A program made the translations under genes and the position numbers. The notes under the pieces are model-generated. The model worked only from the letters and a program-made list of their open reading frames with translations. It was not told where the DNA came from and did not search any database. Of a stretch of DNA of 64,000 bases, positions 53,861 to 62,581 are shown piece by piece. This DNA is from Nitrospirales bacterium (GTDB lineage: Bacteria > Nitrospirota > Nitrospiria > Nitrospirales > UBA8639). Each line of letters begins with the position of its first letter. The first letter of the stretch is position 1. Location of the stretch: assembly GCA_021604145.1 (NCBI GenBank), contig BQIX01000001.1:248001-312000 (forward strand). Direction: 5' to 3'.

Positions 53861-54432
53861 CTTCAAACTCCTTTCTTCGCATGCATGAGAGAACCCCTAA
53901 GCCGACAAATTGATTTTGAAGGTTCAAAAAGTTATACCGCCTACTCGTAGGCTGAATATCAAATTGTATGCCATACCAAAAACAACGGAGTTTCAACTGC
54001 AAAAAGATGTAATTTCAATCCAACTCCATAAGGAATTCATATAGAAAGGAACCCATCATCTTGCTTTCTTGGAATTATGCAGCTTTACATGAATCGATTC
54101 GCCGTGCTCACCATCGAACAATTTTTATCACCTGAACAGGATCTGCTGACGTTTGCCACAGTTTTCGACTGGCGTGTGATGCAAAATTCCGCATCATTAT
54201 CGTTTGAGGTGCAGACTTGATCGTGAATATCGTTAAAAATAGCAAATTACAGTCAGGTTCAAAGACGAACATATGTCGGAGGAAAGACCAATTCGTTGTC
54301 TGGCGCCACTCTTGCTTTTCTACACAAGAAATGGAAGTAAGTGGAAACCGTTTCCACGAAAAATGTAGACAAATCATTCCCTGATTATAAGAATGAGGGG
54401 AAAAACGTACTCATAGCTAAAAGGAGGTTGCG
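53861..54432. other. Intergenic stretch, no gene recognised
   Basis: About 570 A+T-rich bases without a convincing gene. A minus-strand frame at 54108-54377 lacks a ribosome site and domain. The end contains the strong AAAGGAGG site of the SodC gene. Its promoter presumably lies in the preceding bases. Confidence 0.4.
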
Positions 54433-55026
54433 ATGGCACAATTGCTGTCAATCAAGGGAATGCTGTTCTTCTCAGTCATTCTAGGCACAGGAGTCAGTTT
54501 GGGATGTGCTCATCACGGGCATGGCCCGTATTCAAAAGTCGCCAAAGCCACGATTAAGGGTTGTACTGATTCAAACATTACTGGAACTGCCACCCTAAAA
54601 GAACGCGAGTCGTCAGAGGGGTTGAAGCTTGTCGATATTCGGATGGAAGTGAAGGGGCTCAAGGACGGAAAACATGCTGTCCATATTCATGAAGTTGCCA
54701 ACTGCGTGCCATGCGGTGAGGCCAAAGGGCATCACGATCCTGGACCAAACTCCAATTCTGACCCTGATGCTCCTTTATTTAATCATCCCTATCATATGGG
54801 AGACTTAGTCAACATCGAAGTGAAGGACGGAGTGGGTAAAGTCCACATGGCTACCAGTCGCGTGACACTCTCAAGTGGTCGGTTGAGTGTGTTTGATGAA
54901 AATGGCAGTGCCTTCATTATTCATACAAACCCGGATTTGTACTGTGATCAAGAGGATGAACTGAACAAAGGATGTGCCGGTGGGCCACGAGATGCGTGTG
55001 GAATCATCGAGTCGATAGAAAGTTAA
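54433..55026 (+). CDS. sodC: Exported copper/zinc superoxide dismutase
   Basis: A 197-residue lipoprotein-type SodC that removes superoxide in the periplasm. The leader ends in a lipobox (GVSLGCAH, Cys about 25). Metal ligands are visible in HAVHIHEVANC, GHHDPGPNSN, HMGDLVNIEV and FIIHTNPDLY. The usual C-terminal GGRxACGVI, with the active-site Arg, reads GGPRDACGII, so the Arg is kept with one extra residue. A strong AAAGGAGG precedes ATG. A longer His/Cys insertion (CVPCGEAKGHHDPG) is unusual for the family. Confidence 0.92.
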   Translation: MAQLLSIKGMLFFSVILGTGVSLGCAHHGHGPYSKVAKATIKGCTDSNITGTATLKERESSEGLKLVDIRMEVKGLKDGKHAVHIHEVANCVPCGEAKGHHDPGPNSNSDPDAPLFNHPYHMGDLVNIEVKDGVGKVHMATSRVTLSSGRLSVFDENGSAFIIHTNPDLYCDQEDELNKGCAGGPRDACGIIESIES

Positions 55027-55353
55027 GAGAGTTTCTGGCTGACAATTTTGCCAAACGAAATTTTCCGTTCGATTTGTAATGTCAGTGTATCAAAGGGGGC
55101 TTCAGAAGCTTATCTTCTTCTCATCTCTCTTTGAGGGTGTGGAGAGGAATTCAAAAATGGGAAAGAACGAACGATTCAGGTCACAATAAAAGTTATGCGT
55201 CAGTGCTCGATAAGGTGTGGCATCTTCAGTATATATACTTGGCAAGTGAAGACCCTCACAATGAATGAGACGGAGTTCTGCTCTTTGAACCTCAATTAAA
55301 AATGAGGTATTGCGACAGCCACTAAGGAGGCGTGCCGAGTGTAGAGACAAAAC
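55027..55353. other. Intergenic stretch, no gene recognised
   Basis: A minus-strand frame of 85 codons (55102-55359) has no ribosome site or family features. No hairpin or repeat is recognised. Confidence 0.4.
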
Positions 55354-55939
55354 ATGCACAAAGAACTAAAAAAACATAAGAGTGGGGCTTGCGCTTGTTT
55401 TGATGGGACGTGAGTATCGGTATTTCATTCGGAGTCAATGAAAATGCCTATAGGAGTTTTATTGCCGAAGGGGTGACCGCCAACCCCACCGTCCATGACG
55501 AAAACAGCCAGGACAAGATTTGGCGTTATGCTCAACGAGTTCATTTTCATGCGACGGGTATTTCGGCATTCTCGCTAGGCTTGGTTATCCTTGTTATGTT
55601 TTCTGATCTGACATCGAGGTTAAAAAAACGCATCAGTGTTTCTCGGGTTCAGCAGCTTGTATCCGCTTTCATAGTTCACCATGTTTTTGTTAGCACCATC
55701 AATTGGTCGTGGACCATGAACATGTGGTCACAGAGATCTTTGCGTATGCCGGTGTAGGAGGCTTGTTGCTTGGCGGAGTTCTTCTCTGTGCGAATCTTTT
55801 TTGGGCTGTTTTGAGAAGAAACGACGACCTGACTACCGGCTTGAGGCGACACGAAACACCCCCAGCCCTGTGGGAGTCTCATTCATTCGCTGATTTTAAA
55901 CCCAACATGTGTTCGAGCGAACCGTGTTGTAAGAGATAG
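55354..55939 (+). pseudogene. Frameshifted integral membrane protein gene
   Basis: The plus strand holds one membrane protein broken over three frames. It opens at ATG 55354 and reads KNIRVGLALVLMG. A shift near 55410 gives GISFGVNENAYRSFIAEGVT, HDENSQDKIWRYAQRVHFHA and AFSLGLVILVMFSDLTSRL. A second gives SLYPLS, an amber codon where Trp is expected, then FTMFLLAPSIGRG. A third gives DHEHVVTEIFAYAGVGGLLL and GGVLLCANLFWAVLRR. The hydrophobic pieces fit four or five helices. I do not recognise the family, but the conserved feel of the pieces shows it was once a real gene. Confidence 0.75.
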
Positions 55940-56563
55940 CTTGTTCACAACGAAGGTGTATGAACGTGGCACTCCACACGTACTTTCCAAGAAACTCTTT
56001 CGACTCGCTTTGCTTTTTGGGGTTGCTGGACAGCATGTCACGCAGGAGATCCTTCGACAATCATACTTCGCTACCACGTTGACCTTCCACGACCAAGATG
56101 CTGTACGCGATGAAATCTTTTCCCCATCACCTTTTGATGTCGAGCACTTGTAGAAATGCCCTGATCCTCGCTTTGAATGCTCCCTTTCCTCGGTCCTTAT
56201 AAACGTTCGAATTCGTGAACAACTCAAAGTGTGTCACGCCATTGTGGCAAGAACCCTTTCCAACTTCACTCCCCATCTGCCCCATTTTAAGTGACGACAA
56301 TTTCCCTTCTGTCGATCAAATGACTGTGGCCAAATTCCTCAAACAGTGTGTGTCTGGGTTCGCGCGGTTCAAAAAACCCTTGGAAATCAGTATTTCTCGA
56401 ACTGGCACTGAACTTGATAGGACCATAACAAAGGGGAAGGAGCAGCAAAGAAAAGGACCGCTGTTGGTTTTGCTATTCAAATCCAAAATAGCTCAATAGT
56501 TGAGTCGTAGGATCAAACTCATAAATTTTCATTCTTCGGTGAAAAAGATTTAATGGAGGTCTC
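55940..56563. other. Stretch after the membrane pseudogene, no gene recognised
   Basis: Open frames exist on both strands (plus 55941-56153, plus 56215-56499, minus 55883-56227), but none has a ribosome site, hydrophobic signal or domain. They are probably remains of decay or chance. The end carries the ribosome site of the next gene (GGAGG). Confidence 0.4.
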
Positions 56564-56863
56564 ATGATGCAAACGACTCGGCAGACTGTTGGCACTGAAG
56601 AACCGATTAACCCAGTTTCCACCTCTGAATCCGGAAAGAGCGTCCTGATCAAAAAGAGAGACTTCAAGTCCTCCAGGTTTGTACCCTCTGGCGACGACAC
56701 CATCATCTCTGTTGATTCCTCTAATCACGGAGAATCGTCTTTTACGGAAAATCTCGATGCTCGGATTGCCAGGCGAGCGTATGAGCTCTACCAGCAGCGA
56801 GGGGGCTGTCATGGGGAAGATCAAGCAGACTGGTTTGAGGCGGAACGTCAGATACTGTCTTAA
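56564..56863 (+). CDS. DUF2934 domain protein
   Basis: A 99-residue protein with a C-terminal DUF2934 domain: LDARIARRAYELYQQRGGCH, GEDQADWFEAERQIL. The N-terminal half is polar and probably disordered. GGAGG lies four bases before the paired ATG codons. It is a paralogue of the protein at 40920. It lies upstream of the CBS gene on the same strand. Function is unknown. Confidence 0.85.
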   Translation: MMQTTRQTVGTEEPINPVSTSESGKSVLIKKRDFKSSRFVPSGDDTIISVDSSNHGESSFTENLDARIARRAYELYQQRGGCHGEDQADWFEAERQILS

Positions 56864-57036
56864 CAATGAAAAGGCTTGTGTCGCTTCTTTTTGGAGACAG
56901 CAAAATGATGAAGGATAACGTTCGTAGAGCGGACGCAAGTCGGAATATTATGTAACGAGACAAGAAGGAGCTAGGAAATTGTAAGGAATCATCTGCTCAC
57001 ATCGAGAAATATGACTCACAAACACAGGAGGTCAGT

Positions 57037-57450
57037 ATGCCAGCGACTAATCAATTTGAGACCGTGGGACAGATTTCAGGCAGCAACACCATGCGCATTC
57101 AAAGAAAGTCTAATGGTCATTCCGTTGCCATTGCGCTGTTATCCAGTCATACACCTGGCGCCCCAGTTGTAGATGACGCAGGCCGATTTGTCGGCTTCAT
57201 CAGTGAATTTGATTTATTGAAAGCCCTAGAAGACGGAAAAGACCTTGAAACGCTTTTGGCTGAAGATCTGATGAAAAAAGATCGAATAGCCATTTCCGCT
57301 TCCACTTCCTTACGAGAGGCTGCCCAACTCATGGAGAAGAATCGCTTGCTCAATTTACCGGTAGAAGAAAATGGTGTAGTTTCTAAAACCATCACACGCC
57401 ATGACCTACTTCGAACAATGTTAGGGATCGATGTTGGAATTGAGTTTTAA
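57037..57450 (+). CDS. CBS-domain pair protein
   Basis: A 137-residue protein, paralogue of the CBS protein at 49746. CBS motifs read GAPVVDDAGRFVGFISEFDL and LNLPVEENGVVSKTITRHDL. The N-terminal segment (MRIQRKSNGHSVAIALLSSH) is the same kind as in its paralogue. AGGAGG precedes ATG. It probably senses adenine nucleotides. A DUF1264 protein gene follows. Confidence 0.93.
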   Translation: MPATNQFETVGQISGSNTMRIQRKSNGHSVAIALLSSHTPGAPVVDDAGRFVGFISEFDLLKALEDGKDLETLLAEDLMKKDRIAISASTSLREAAQLMEKNRLLNLPVEENGVVSKTITRHDLLRTMLGIDVGIEF

Positions 57451-57516
57451 GACAAAGAAGCAGAAAGTTTTTCGTTCTCGGAAGCTCGTGTTGGTCTATT
57501 ATTCAAGGAGGTTGCT

Positions 57517-58035
57517 ATGTATGCATGTATTCGAAGTATTGGACTCATCGGTGCCGTGTGCATTTTTACGATAGGATGTCTCTCGACCCAGGCCATGAGT
57601 GCAGGTGGAGGGCCGGCGGATGGCTATGATCTTCATGTGCAGGCCCCTCATCTCATGGCTAATGGAGAGATTGGTGGTCCGTTCCACCATTACTGTAAAG
57701 GAATTTCAGACACGATTTTTCAGTGCCTCTTGTTTGAAACCACTGCGGCCAATGCGCCGTTGGTTGCCATAGAATATTTTGTGGCAAAGGATGTTGCACG
57801 GAAACTTCCCTTGATTCAATGGCATCGGCATTTCCATGATCATCAACAAGAGATTGACACTGGGAGGCTTTTCATTCTTGATGTCGACGATGAGAACAAG
57901 AAAAAAGAAATCGCTGAGGCTGCTGGTAAGACCGATGGCGTGATCTATCATTTATGGCAAAAGGGGAAAGAGTTTCCAGATGGGACTGTGACCTTTCCAC
58001 AATCAATTGGTCATATTTTTAGTCAACCGAAGTAA
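57517..58035 (+). CDS. DUF1264 family lipoprotein
   Basis: A 172-residue exported protein. The leader SIGLIGAVCIFTIGC ends in a lipobox, with Cys near residue 21. The mature part matches DUF1264, shared with plant oil-body-associated proteins: DGYDLHVQAPHLMANGEIGG, PFHHYCKGISDTIFQCLLFE, LIQWHRHFHDHQQEIDTGRL. The clustered His residues could bind a metal, but no activity is established. AGGAGG precedes ATG. It lies just before two cytochrome genes on the same strand. Confidence 0.9.
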   Translation: MYACIRSIGLIGAVCIFTIGCLSTQAMSAGGGPADGYDLHVQAPHLMANGEIGGPFHHYCKGISDTIFQCLLFETTAANAPLVAIEYFVAKDVARKLPLIQWHRHFHDHQQEIDTGRLFILDVDDENKKKEIAEAAGKTDGVIYHLWQKGKEFPDGTVTFPQSIGHIFSQPK

Positions 58036-58116
58036 GCGACATCGTTGCGATGAGAAATTTATCAAGGGGCATCTATTTGTTCACCACGACGAATACCAAA
58101 TTTGAAGGAGAGGGTC

Positions 58117-58698
58117 ATGCGTTTCACATATCTGACAGTGAGTATCATCATGTTTTCGATTACGACTAGTATCACAATGGCAGCCGGGCAACACGGGCAA
58201 CACATGATGAGGGCCCGTGTACCAGCTGATAAAATTGAGGAAGCGCGTGCGCTCACGAGTCCTCTTCCGCAATCGCCAGATATTGTGGCAAAGGGAAAGG
58301 CTATATATGAAGGGAAGGGAACATGTGTGAACTGTCACGGGGTACAAGGTCGTGGTGACGGCCCAGGTGGAATTAACCTCAATCCTCCGCCGAGAATATT
58401 TCGTTCTCATGGGTTTTGGCGACACCGAACGGAGGGCGAGATCTTTTGGGTCATTAAGCATGGTTCCCCGGGGACGGCCATGATTCCGTTTGGTGGACTG
58501 CTCACTGACGAGGATATCTGGACGGTGATGCAGTATGAACAGAGTTTCTCCGGGGGACATGGACGGCGAGGCATGGGGCGAGGTAGAGGAATGGGACCAG
58601 GAGGCAGACATGGTGGTAACAGAGGGCATGACATGATGAGGGAGATGGAGCATGAGAGAGGTGGAGAAGACCATGAATGTTGCCAACAATCTGAGTGA
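58117..58698 (+). CDS. Exported mono-haem cytochrome c with Gly/His-rich tail
   Basis: A 193-residue cytochrome c. Signal peptide to about residue 22 (SIIMFSITTSITMAA), CVNCH at 70-74 with GVQGRGDGPGGINL, and a probable axial Met in GSPGTAMIPFGGLL. The C-terminal 45 residues are very rich in Gly, His, Arg and Met (GGHGRRGMGRGRGMGPGGRH, then GNRGHDMMREMEHE), an unusual tail that could bind metal. ATG 58117 is chosen because AAGGAGAG precedes it. It overlaps the next cytochrome gene by 26 bases, so both are co-translated. Confidence 0.92.
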   Translation: MRFTYLTVSIIMFSITTSITMAAGQHGQHMMRARVPADKIEEARALTSPLPQSPDIVAKGKAIYEGKGTCVNCHGVQGRGDGPGGINLNPPPRIFRSHGFWRHRTEGEIFWVIKHGSPGTAMIPFGGLLTDEDIWTVMQYEQSFSGGHGRRGMGRGRGMGPGGRHGGNRGHDMMREMEHERGGEDHECCQQSE

Positions 58699-59389
58699 TC
58701 ACCATACACTATTTAGTAGACAGAGGCGAGGACGAATCCATCGTATGTGCGTGATCACCACATTTGTTGCATTGATTCTTGTTACATCTCTAGCTCACGC
58801 AAAAGAGGACAACCTCGGGAAAACGATTGTGATGAAAAGATGTACTGTATGCCACCGCCTCGAGGGAGACCCGATGCCACGACGGACCAAACAGGCTCCT
58901 GATCTCATCTGGGCTGGGAACAAGTACCAGGAAGAGTGGTTAGGGAAATGGCTACAAAACCCTGATGAGAAGCTGTATCCGCTTGGCTTCGATTACAAAG
59001 CTAAGCGTAAAGGGAGACATCTTTCGCTCTCGCCATCAAAAGCTGGTGAAGTTGTAGATTTCTTGCAGACGATCAAGGACCCTCGAGTGAAGAAAGGGGT
59101 GATGCGATCTGGCACAGCTCAGGAGTTAAAGCGCGGGAAACAACTCTATCAGGAGCATGCGTGTCAAAACTGTCATTGGACACCGGCGAGCAATCGTCGG
59201 GGATATACGGGAGGTAAATCCAGTACATCATTAATCAAGATGGGGGCGCGCTTACAAGCTGATTGGGTGTATCGTTTTAATCAAAATCCCAACGATTTTG
59301 TCCCAGATAGTGGGGCGTATATTCCCAAGCCTCCACTCCCGGAAAAAGATATTTATGCGATTACAGCCTATATGATGACGTTTAAATAA
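58673..59389 (+). CDS. Exported di-haem cytochrome c
   Basis: A 238-residue protein with two haem motifs, CTVCH at 57-61 and CQNCH at 164-168. A signal anchor (VITTFVALILVTSLAHA) precedes the first. The region between has PDLIWAGNKYQEEWLGKWLQ, which resembles the second domain end ADWVYRFNQNPNDFVPD, so the two halves may be repeated cytochrome c domains. ATG 58673 follows GGTGGAG and lies inside the preceding cytochrome gene. The pair may act together in periplasmic electron transfer. Confidence 0.92.
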   Translation: MNVANNLSDHHTLFSRQRRGRIHRMCVITTFVALILVTSLAHAKEDNLGKTIVMKRCTVCHRLEGDPMPRRTKQAPDLIWAGNKYQEEWLGKWLQNPDEKLYPLGFDYKAKRKGRHLSLSPSKAGEVVDFLQTIKDPRVKKGVMRSGTAQELKRGKQLYQEHACQNCHWTPASNRRGYTGGKSSTSLIKMGARLQADWVYRFNQNPNDFVPDSGAYIPKPPLPEKDIYAITAYMMTFK

Positions 59390-59603
59390 GGAATATCTGA
59401 CGGGATATTTAAACGATGTTTCATGAGCCGAACTTTACGAGCATTCTTATTCAACTATCAGTATCTTGAAAGGTCAAACGGGTATGGCTGTGGCTGGATT
59501 CGAAGGTGCGTGAGAGGTGACTCAAATGGCAGACCTTCTCGCTTACCTTCCTTCGTTAAAGCCTTAGGTGTGTTAGCAGCATTATTCATGGGGAGGGCAT
59601 AGT

Positions 59604-59921
59604 GTGAAAGCCACAGAAAAGAAGCACCTGACGGTCAGAGTGCCAGAGCAAAGGGATTGCTGGGATTGGGAAATCCTCACTGCTGATGGGAGCCCACTCG
59701 ACGGATGGTATTCAGCGTCAGTTGGAATTGACCATTCAGGTCGATATTGTCTTCACGTTGTCTTTGATCAGTTCGATTGTGTGAATGCAGATGGCCAACC
59801 TATAAAGATTGAACTTCTGGGAGTGACACATAGGCCAGTCAAGAATGAACCGGCGATACCGAGTCCTCGAATGCATAAAGCGAAGAAGAAGGGACCTGAT
59901 GTCGATTGGGAGTGGGAGTAA
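59604..59921 (+). CDS. Small protein, unknown function
   Basis: A 105-residue protein that I do not recognise. It reads as beta-rich (LTVRVPEQRDCWDWEILTAD, DGWYSASVGIDHSGRYCLHV) with a basic tail (MHKAKKKGPDVDWEWE). The start is GTG 59604 behind GGGAGGGC. It ends five bases before the SpoIIAA-like gene, so co-translation is likely. No signal peptide is seen. Confidence 0.7.
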   Translation: MKATEKKHLTVRVPEQRDCWDWEILTADGSPLDGWYSASVGIDHSGRYCLHVVFDQFDCVNADGQPIKIELLGVTHRPVKNEPAIPSPRMHKAKKKGPDVDWEWE

Positions 59922-59926
59922 GGAAT

Positions 59927-60283
59927 ATGTATCGAGTGTTGGATGAAAGCTCTGGTCGTACCGTCGGGATCAAAGTTGATGGCAAACTGACCAACAATGA
60001 TTATGAGGTCTTGGTACCTTATTTTGAAAATCTTATCAACGAATATGGATCGCTGAATTTGCTCTGTGATATGACTCAGTTTAGTGGGGTGGAAATTGGA
60101 GTCTTCTGGGAAGATTTCAAATTTAGCATTCGCCATGTACGTGACTTTACGCGAATGGCCATTGTGGGCGATGAGCAATGGCTGGATTGGTATACAACGA
60201 TCTTCAACCCCATGGTCAAGACGGAATTAAAATGTTTTTCCTCGAAACACATTCATGACGCGTGGAATTGGGTGAAGGCCTGA
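59927..60283 (+). CDS. SpoIIAA-like (STAS-related) protein
   Basis: A 118-residue soluble protein of the SpoIIAA-like family (DUF3478 type): VGIKVDGKLTNNDYEVLVPY, GSLNLLCDMTQFSGVEIGVF, IRHVRDFTRMAIVGDEQWLD. Members have a STAS-like fold but no clear phosphoswitch Ser. ATG 59927 is preceded by GGAGTAAGG and is preferred over frames starting inside the previous gene. The role is unknown; lipid or nucleotide binding is a guess. Confidence 0.85.
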   Translation: MYRVLDESSGRTVGIKVDGKLTNNDYEVLVPYFENLINEYGSLNLLCDMTQFSGVEIGVFWEDFKFSIRHVRDFTRMAIVGDEQWLDWYTTIFNPMVKTELKCFSSKHIHDAWNWVKA

Positions 60284-60370
60284 CCGCCGTTATATGTGAT
60301 GGGATCATCCGGAGAGATTATTTAAAACTCAGAGTAGCTCTAACTATTAGAAGAGAGGAAAGGAGACGAG

Positions 60371-60700
60371 ATGATTAAAGAAGACAGCAATCACGATACA
60401 CAGAATATGAACTGGCAAGAATTACGGGAATTCCCTGGACCGGCAGAGGTGAAAGTTCTTCGTGAAGAGAAAGATTTAGGAGCGAAAACGATGCTCCTTC
60501 GTGTCCCACCCCAAGGGAAGATTATTCCTCATTCACACCGAGGTGTGGTTCAGCACTATGTACTCGATGGGCACTACGAGACCGAAGGGAAATCGTTTGG
60601 TCCAGGGAGCTTTCGACTCATGCCAGAGCATGCGGAAGTTGCGCCGATTACTACTGAAAAAGGCGTCACGATTTTGATGATCTACGATGCTGTAAGGTAA
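60371..60700 (+). CDS. Cupin-domain protein
   Basis: A 109-residue single-cupin protein. Metal-binding residues are in GKIIPHSHRGVVQHYVLDGH and the second cupin motif in GPGSFRLMPEHAEVAPITTE. It resembles small cupins such as those of the ChrR family that bind zinc and can sense oxidants. GGAGACGAG precedes the ATG. It stands between the SpoIIAA-like gene and the PH-domain membrane gene on the same strand. Confidence 0.88.
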   Translation: MIKEDSNHDTQNMNWQELREFPGPAEVKVLREEKDLGAKTMLLRVPPQGKIIPHSHRGVVQHYVLDGHYETEGKSFGPGSFRLMPEHAEVAPITTEKGVTILMIYDAVR

Positions 60701-60845
60701 AAGAATACGACACGTTCCAATGTCTGCATCACTCAAAGATGCATGAGTTCAGGTCATTCGGTTGTATCCGACGACCCTATTTTTTCCTGTGAAAGCAGGG
60801 ATCGTATGTGCGTCTGCGCCACGAGACCATATCAGTTACGAAGCT

Positions 60846-61325
60846 ATGAAAAACCCTATGAATGAAGGGCGAGAACAAGAGCGAATAATCTGGCAGGCCT
60901 TTCCTTCATGGGGGCAGTTTAGTTGGCTCTATTTTTTTACATTCCTGACAGCACTTCGAGGAGTCTTGTTTCTTCGTTTTGGTCTACCAGGTTGGCCGCT
61001 GTGGTTGGCTGGTGCCGTGGTGTTACTTTTGGTCGTCGCTCTTATTCGTCGTTGGGCATATTATGTCGTGACTCCGACGCGCGTAATTATTAAGAATGGA
61101 TATACCCAACGTGACATGAACTCTCTCAAGCTTGAGATGATCAAGAACATGTATCTGGTGCAAGGTCCAATTTCTCGATTTTGGGGTATTGGAACTCTGG
61201 TTATTCAGTCAACCGAAACCGGGAAAGAGCTTAAGCTGCGTGGAGTGAAAGATCCCGATATCGTCGAAGCGAAAGTAAAAGCGTTGTTGCCGGCGCGATA
61301 TGCAGATTCTTTAGATTTGCCATGA
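60846..61325 (+). CDS. PH-domain (bPH2-type) membrane protein
   Basis: A protein of about 159 residues. A hydrophobic pair of helices (WLYFFTFLTALRGVLFL and WPLWLAGAVVLLLVVALI) is followed by a bacterial PH domain: RRWAYYVVTPTRVIIKNGYT, LEMIKNMYLVQGPISRFWGI, TETGKELKLRGVKDPDIVEA. The start is uncertain: ATG 60846 has a weak site, and the frame is open to 60762. Its stop overlaps the next start as ATGA. Together with the next two genes it may form a membrane complex. Confidence 0.85.
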   Translation: MKNPMNEGREQERIIWQAFPSWGQFSWLYFFTFLTALRGVLFLRFGLPGWPLWLAGAVVLLLVVALIRRWAYYVVTPTRVIIKNGYTQRDMNSLKLEMIKNMYLVQGPISRFWGIGTLVIQSTETGKELKLRGVKDPDIVEAKVKALLPARYADSLDLP

Positions 61326-61906
61326 ATACGATTTCTCGCCGACGCCAAATCATCATCTGGATGAGTATTGCATTAATTTCGATTGCTTTGGCAATTGAGT
61401 TCATGTTGAGTTCACAACCAGAACGGCCCTTCGGACATACTCAAGTGGCTCATGTCGTGGGGTGGCTGGGCTTCGGTATGATCGCGCTAACGTTTGTGTA
61501 TCCTATCAAACGATGGTTGCATCCAAATCAAGTTTGGCCCAAAGACTGGTTTCAAATTCATCAGATCATGGGAATTGCTGGACCGTTGCTTATTGTGGTT
61601 CATTCAGGTGCTCACTTTCACGCCGCGGTCCCGGTGCTTGCGCTCGTTGCATTGCTACTCGTGGTCTTTAGTGGCATTACGGGACAAGCTCTCCATTACT
61701 TGGCGTTTCGGACGCTATACGAGCAACGTCATGAACTAGCCGCTCAAGGCCTGACTGAAGAAGCTGTAGAATCTCATCTTCACAATCTGGCTCTAGAGGA
61801 AGAAACCCTCCGGTCGTGGCGATGTGTGCATGGCCCCTTGACGGTGACATGCGTCGTGCTCACGCTGATACATATTGGCGGCGCACTCTACTTTGGAGGC
61901 GTATAG
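61322..61906 (+). CDS. Cytochrome b-like integral membrane protein
   Basis: A 194-residue membrane protein with about four or five helices. His residues lie within or next to helices as in b-type cytochromes: HTQVAHVVGWLGFGMIALTF, FQIHQIMGIAGPLLIVVHSG, HFHAA, and HGPLTVTCVVLTLIHIGG. The pattern resembles ferric-reductase-like or cytochrome b561-like proteins, so haem b binding is plausible but not proven. It overlaps the PH-domain gene and is followed after 3 bases by a pentahaem cytochrome gene, suggesting a quinol-to-periplasm electron path. Confidence 0.85.
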   Translation: MNTISRRRQIIIWMSIALISIALAIEFMLSSQPERPFGHTQVAHVVGWLGFGMIALTFVYPIKRWLHPNQVWPKDWFQIHQIMGIAGPLLIVVHSGAHFHAAVPVLALVALLLVVFSGITGQALHYLAFRTLYEQRHELAAQGLTEEAVESHLHNLALEEETLRSWRCVHGPLTVTCVVLTLIHIGGALYFGGV

Positions 61907-61909
61907 CTT

Positions 61910-62485
61910 GTGTGGTGTTTACGTCGATGGGTGTTACCCGTCGTTTTGACGAGTACAGGTTTGATCATTGTCTACATCGCCTGGGGATCGGTGTATACGC
62001 CAGAAACGTTGTGGGCTCCTGGTCATCTCAGCCGATATCACGCAGACATTGCCACCTGCGGGACCTGTCATGAACCGTTTATTGGGGCAACGGATACACA
62101 GTGTCTTGTCTGCCACACGCTTCAGCAGTTCCAACTCAAATCCCAACCAGAAGTACATCGCATACATCAAGAAGTCATTGTTCGTAAGCAATCCTGCCTG
62201 ACATGCCATACTGAGCACCGCGGGGTATTAGCTAGTATTACCATGGGGACGGCGCGGAATCCGCATGGCGAGTTTATTTTTCGGGCCACTAGTACGTCCT
62301 CATGCTCAGACTGTCACACGATGGATACGGAAAAGGAAAAGACAAAACCCGTTCTCTTAAACAATGCGACGGTCCGTCATCTCATTGAAGAAGGGGAGGG
62401 GGCTCATCGACCGGGACATTTTGCGCACTGCTTACATTGTCATGTTGGAGGAAAGCGAGATGTTGAAGATGAAGATGAGGATTGA
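61910..62485 (+). CDS. Membrane-anchored pentahaem cytochrome c
   Basis: A 191-residue multihaem cytochrome. One N-terminal helix (WVLPVVLTSTGLIIVYIAWG) anchors it, and five CxxCH motifs follow: CGTCH (50-54), CLVCH (65-69), CLTCH (96-100), CSDCH (132-136) and CLHCH (174-178). Extra His residues (HRIHQEV, TEHRG, VRHLIE) can be axial ligands, as in NapC/cytochrome c3-like proteins. The start is GTG 61910, four bases after the stop of the cytochrome-b-like gene. The tail is acidic (DVEDEDED). It would pass electrons from the membrane partner outwards. Confidence 0.92.
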   Translation: MWCLRRWVLPVVLTSTGLIIVYIAWGSVYTPETLWAPGHLSRYHADIATCGTCHEPFIGATDTQCLVCHTLQQFQLKSQPEVHRIHQEVIVRKQSCLTCHTEHRGVLASITMGTARNPHGEFIFRATSTSSCSDCHTMDTEKEKTKPVLLNNATVRHLIEEGEGAHRPGHFAHCLHCHVGGKRDVEDEDED

Positions 62486-62581
62486 ACCGTGCTTAGTGTT
62501 GGTTCTCTCAACAACAGGATTAGCGTGAGAAAAAGGGGGCCTGTCTCAGCGGTCGAAAGCCACGCAGCGTAGCGAGAGGCT

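Noticed and set aside
54108..54377. An 89-codon minus-strand frame
   Set aside because: No ribosome site or domain; the stretch is A+T-rich intergenic sequence.
55883..56227. A minus-strand frame over the membrane pseudogene tail
   Set aside because: The plus strand carries recognisable membrane-protein pieces; the minus-strand frame has none.
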